The notes under the pieces: model-generated | What the model saw: the letters and a program-made list of their open reading frames with translations, nothing else | Database searches by the model: none | What the model was told of the DNA's origin: nothing | Program-made: the position numbers and the translations under genes | Shown: positions 5,553-6,973 of the stretch, piece by piece | How the letters are laid out: each line of letters opens with the position of its first letter | Position numbering within the stretch: position 1 is the stretch's first letter | Origin: CAG-791 sp963657295 | GTDB taxonomy: Bacteria > Bacillota > Clostridia > Lachnospirales > Lachnospiraceae | Reading direction: 5' to 3' | Assembly: GCA_963657295.1 (NCBI GenBank) | Contig: CAVKMX010000119.1 | Span: 1 to 6,973 of the forward strand | Length of the DNA: 6,973 nucleotides

Positions 5553-6728
5553 CTATTCATAGAAGCTCTCCGCCAGCAGCGCGCTCAGCGCCTGTTCGTC
5601 GGCGTGAAACTCCACGAAGCCGTCTGCGCCGATGCAATGGCTCCCCTCCGGCGTTACGGTATCCGGCCGCTCATAATCCCGGCACGCATAGCATTGCTCC
5701 ATCAGGCGGCTCCGGTCCAGGTTCGTTGTCATGTGCCCGTCCAGCGCATCATAAAGTGTCCCGACGTAGTCCATGTCCTCGTTCACCCTCTGCATCAGCA
5801 GTTCCTCCGCCGCCCGGATGAAGGTGCGCTGCCGCTCCATGCGGCTCTCATTGGTTCCGTCTCCCACGCCCATGCGGCCGCGGACGTAATATTCCGCCTG
5901 CTCGCCCTGCAGCGTTAAGGTGCTGCCCGCGGTCATCTGCGGGTCAAAGGAGGAGAAGTCCTCCTCCAGGGTCACGGTCACGCCGCCGAGCGCATCGTTG
6001 ATCAGGGCAATGCTGCTCATATCCAGCGACAGATAGCCGTCGATAGGGAGCCCGCCCAGAAAATGCCGGACCGCCCAGACTGTATTGTCACAATTCTCCT
6101 TCTCGCCCGTCCCGTAGGCATGGGACAGACAGATCTGCTCCTCCTGCAGGCCCGTATAATCGCCGAAGGGGCCGTAGATGCGGATGTCCGTCATGGTGTC
6201 GCGGTCCAGCTGCAGGGTGGACACGGTCCGGTTCCTCTGATCGATGGAGATCAGCAGCAGACAGTCTGCCTGCCCGGCATATCGTCCTGCGTCCGCAGCC
6301 TCGATCTCTTCCGCTTCCGCTGCTCCCGCAGCCTCCGCGGTCTCTGCCTCCTCCGCTCCCACGGCTTCTGCGGTCTCTGCTGCCTCCTCCGCTCCCACGG
6401 CTCCTGCGGTCTCCGCAGACTCCGTGTTCTCCGCCGCGTCCGGGTCTTCCGTTTCCTCCTCCCAGTCCACGCCGATGAGCAGCAGGTTCGTAAGATCGTG
6501 TGTCCGGTAGGTCCAGGTGCGGCCGTCATACTGCATGGTCGGCGCCGCAGAGGTGAACCGCCCGTCCAGCGAGCCGACGGTCTCCGCCGCATCCCTTTGC
6601 TCCAGCCGGTTTCCGATGGTCCGAACGCCAAACAGCACGCCGGCATAGAGCACAACTGCACCGGCTGAGAGGGCGATGATCCGGGATTTCGAAGGGCGCT
6701 TTCTTCTGTGACTGCCGTAATTCAACAA
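5553..6728 (-). CDS. LytR-CpsA-Psr (LCP) family cell-wall polymer transferase
   Basis: A 391-residue membrane-anchored LCP enzyme that would transfer lipid-linked polysaccharide to peptidoglycan outside the membrane. Numbered from the TTG at 6728, it has a short basic cytoplasmic end (SHRRKRPSKSR), one membrane segment (about 17-35), the first catalytic-domain strand NLLLIGVD (81-88), ADCLLLISID (154-163), LDRDTMTDI (174-182, the family PRDT region) and YVRGR...NESRMERQ (281-300, the family YvRxR...RxxRQ region). Between the first two strands is a Glu/Ala-rich insert of about 64 residues (90-153) with tandem repeats. The family Arg two positions before the Asp in RTD/RSD is Gln here. The open frame reaches an ATG at 6872, but that lies upstream of the promoter. 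The TTG at 6728 has GGAGG 6 nt before it and gives normal topology; the adjacent TTG at 6725 is equally possible. It is the first gene of the operon, as in pneumococcal cps loci. Confidence 0.9.
   Translation of the reverse strand: MLNYGSHRRKRPSKSRIIALSAGAVVLYAGVLFGVRTIGNRLEQRDAAETVGSLDGRFTSAAPTMQYDGRTWTYRTHDLTNLLLIGVDWEEETEDPDAAENTESAETAGAVGAEEAAETAEAVGAEEAETAEAAGAAEAEEIEAADAGRYAGQADCLLLISIDQRNRTVSTLQLDRDTMTDIRIYGPFGDYTGLQEEQICLSHAYGTGEKENCDNTVWAVRHFLGGLPIDGYLSLDMSSIALINDALGGVTVTLEEDFSSFDPQMTAGSTLTLQGEQAEYYVRGRMGVGDGTNESRMERQRTFIRAAEELLMQRVNEDMDYVGTLYDALDGHMTTNLDRSRLMEQCYACRDYERPDTVTPEGSHCIGADGFVEFHADEQALSALLAESFYE
6337..6405 (-). repeat. 33/36-bp tandem repeat inside the LCP gene
   Basis: Units at 6337-6369 (33 bp) and 6370-6405 (36 bp) are identical except for one inserted codon (tgc on the plus strand) and one T/C difference. 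A partial third unit starts at 6406 (gcggtctccgc). They encode AETAEAVGAEE-type repeats. The near-identity suggests recent slippage, always in frame. Confidence 0.85.
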
Positions 6729-6734
6729 GATTGC

Positions 6735-6739
6735 CCTCC
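6735..6739 (-). promoter_or_regulatory. Ribosome binding site for the LCP gene
   Basis: GGAGG on the minus strand lies 6 nt before the TTG at 6728 and 9 nt before the TTG at 6725. No other in-frame start between the promoter and the membrane segment has such a site, so this one decides the start. Confidence 0.7.
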
Positions 6740-6762
6740 AAAGCCCGCTCTGCTGCAAGGTA

Positions 6763-6771
6763 ATTGTATCA
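6763..6771 (-). promoter_or_regulatory. Candidate extended -10 element (second promoter)
   Basis: TGATACAAT on the minus strand fits an extended -10 (TGNTATAAT with one mismatch). No matching -35 lies 16-18 bp upstream. It would start transcripts near 6755, just ahead of the LCP ribosome site. It may be chance, given the stronger promoter nearby. Confidence 0.3.
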
Positions 6772-6816
6772 TCTGCCGGCACTCTGCCGACACATTTCTC
6801 TAAATTTTTAATCAGT

Positions 6817-6845
6817 AATATAGGCGCGGAGAGGGGGCTTGTCAA
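6817..6845 (-). promoter_or_regulatory. Sigma-A type promoter of the operon
   Basis: TTGACA (6845-6840) and TATATT (6822-6817) on the minus strand are separated by exactly 17 bp. The -35 is perfect and the -10 has one mismatch. The predicted start is near 6810, leaving a leader of about 80 nt before the LCP start codon. The 8-bp palindrome ACATATGT (6845-6852) abuts the -35 and could be an operator. The promoter lies inside the upstream in-frame extension of the LCP frame, which argues against the ATG at 6872. Confidence 0.8.
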
Positions 6846-6897
6846 CATATGTATCTGTTTGGCCCCTGCCATAGGAGAAAATACGTTGCTGTACAGA

Positions 6898-6926
6898 CGC
6901 CCGCCGGTGACGGGTCCTGGCGGGCG
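6898..6926. other. GC-rich hairpin upstream of the promoter
   Basis: CGCCCGCC (6898-6905) and GGCGGGCG (6919-6926) are perfect 8-bp arms around a 13-nt loop. No T run follows on either strand within a few bases, so it is not a classical intrinsic terminator. It could end or insulate an upstream transcript, or be a protein-binding inverted repeat. The remainder of 6729-6973 holds the promoter and the leader, and I see no gene there. Confidence 0.55.
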
Positions 6927-6973
6927 AATGAACCAATGTCATTAAGTTAAGATCGTTTCAATCAAGGTTGGAC

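Noticed and set aside
6729..6872. N-terminal extension of the LCP protein from the ATG at 6872
   Set aside because: The sigma-A promoter lies within it, no ribosome site precedes the ATG, and the extension has no family resemblance.
6898..6926. Hairpin as a rho-independent terminator
   Set aside because: No T-rich run follows the stem on either strand, so I list it only as a hairpin of unknown role.
6950..6973. GTTTCAATC at the window end as a CRISPR repeat fragment
   Set aside because: Only one short match is present, with no second copy or spacer pattern in the window.

Overview
The window reads as one operon on the minus strand, transcribed from about position 6810 towards position 1. 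It holds seven complete genes and the start of an eighth. The gene set is a low-GC-phylum (Firmicutes) capsule/exopolysaccharide regulatory module: an LCP attachment enzyme, a chain-length determinant (CpsC/Wzz type), a separate tyrosine kinase (CpsD type) and a PHP-family phosphatase (CpsB type). Base composition is GC-rich and third codon positions favour G/C. Together with the clear Shine-Dalgarno sites this suggests a GC-rich gut Clostridia member (Oscillospiraceae/Ruminococcaceae-like). That placement is inference; no rRNA or other taxonomic marker is present.

Layout in the direction of transcription: upstream non-coding region with a hairpin (6898-6926) and a strong sigma-A promoter (-35 at 6840-6845, -10 at 6817-6822); LCP protein with a TTG start (6728-5553); secreted protein of unknown function built from two diverged copies of one domain (5511-4312); CpsC (4315-3464); CpsD (3467-2520); CpsB (2523-1783); small soluble S26/S24-type peptidase-like protein (1786-1313); radical SAM/SPASM enzyme (1266 or 1311 to 97); and the first 20 codons of a short peptide (61 to 1, running off the window). 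Four successive gene pairs share 4-base ATGA overlaps, so the middle of the operon looks translationally coupled.

The first five genes make functional sense together. CpsC and CpsD form a two-part membrane tyrosine kinase, CpsB reverses the phosphorylation, and the LCP enzyme transfers finished polymer to the cell wall. The secreted duplicated-domain protein is probably an envelope partner of unknown job.

The most notable part is the downstream end. The S26-like peptidase, the radical SAM/SPASM enzyme and a peptide starting MRKNYETPSAELVKF form what looks like a ribosomally made, post-translationally modified peptide (RiPP) cassette: leader protease, maturase and precursor. It is translationally coupled to the capsule phosphatase gene. 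The precursor is cut off by the window edge, so its core sequence cannot be seen and the RiPP reading remains an inference. Other oddities are a repeat-bearing Glu/Ala insert inside the LCP catalytic domain and a repetitive basic tail after the tyrosine cluster of CpsD.
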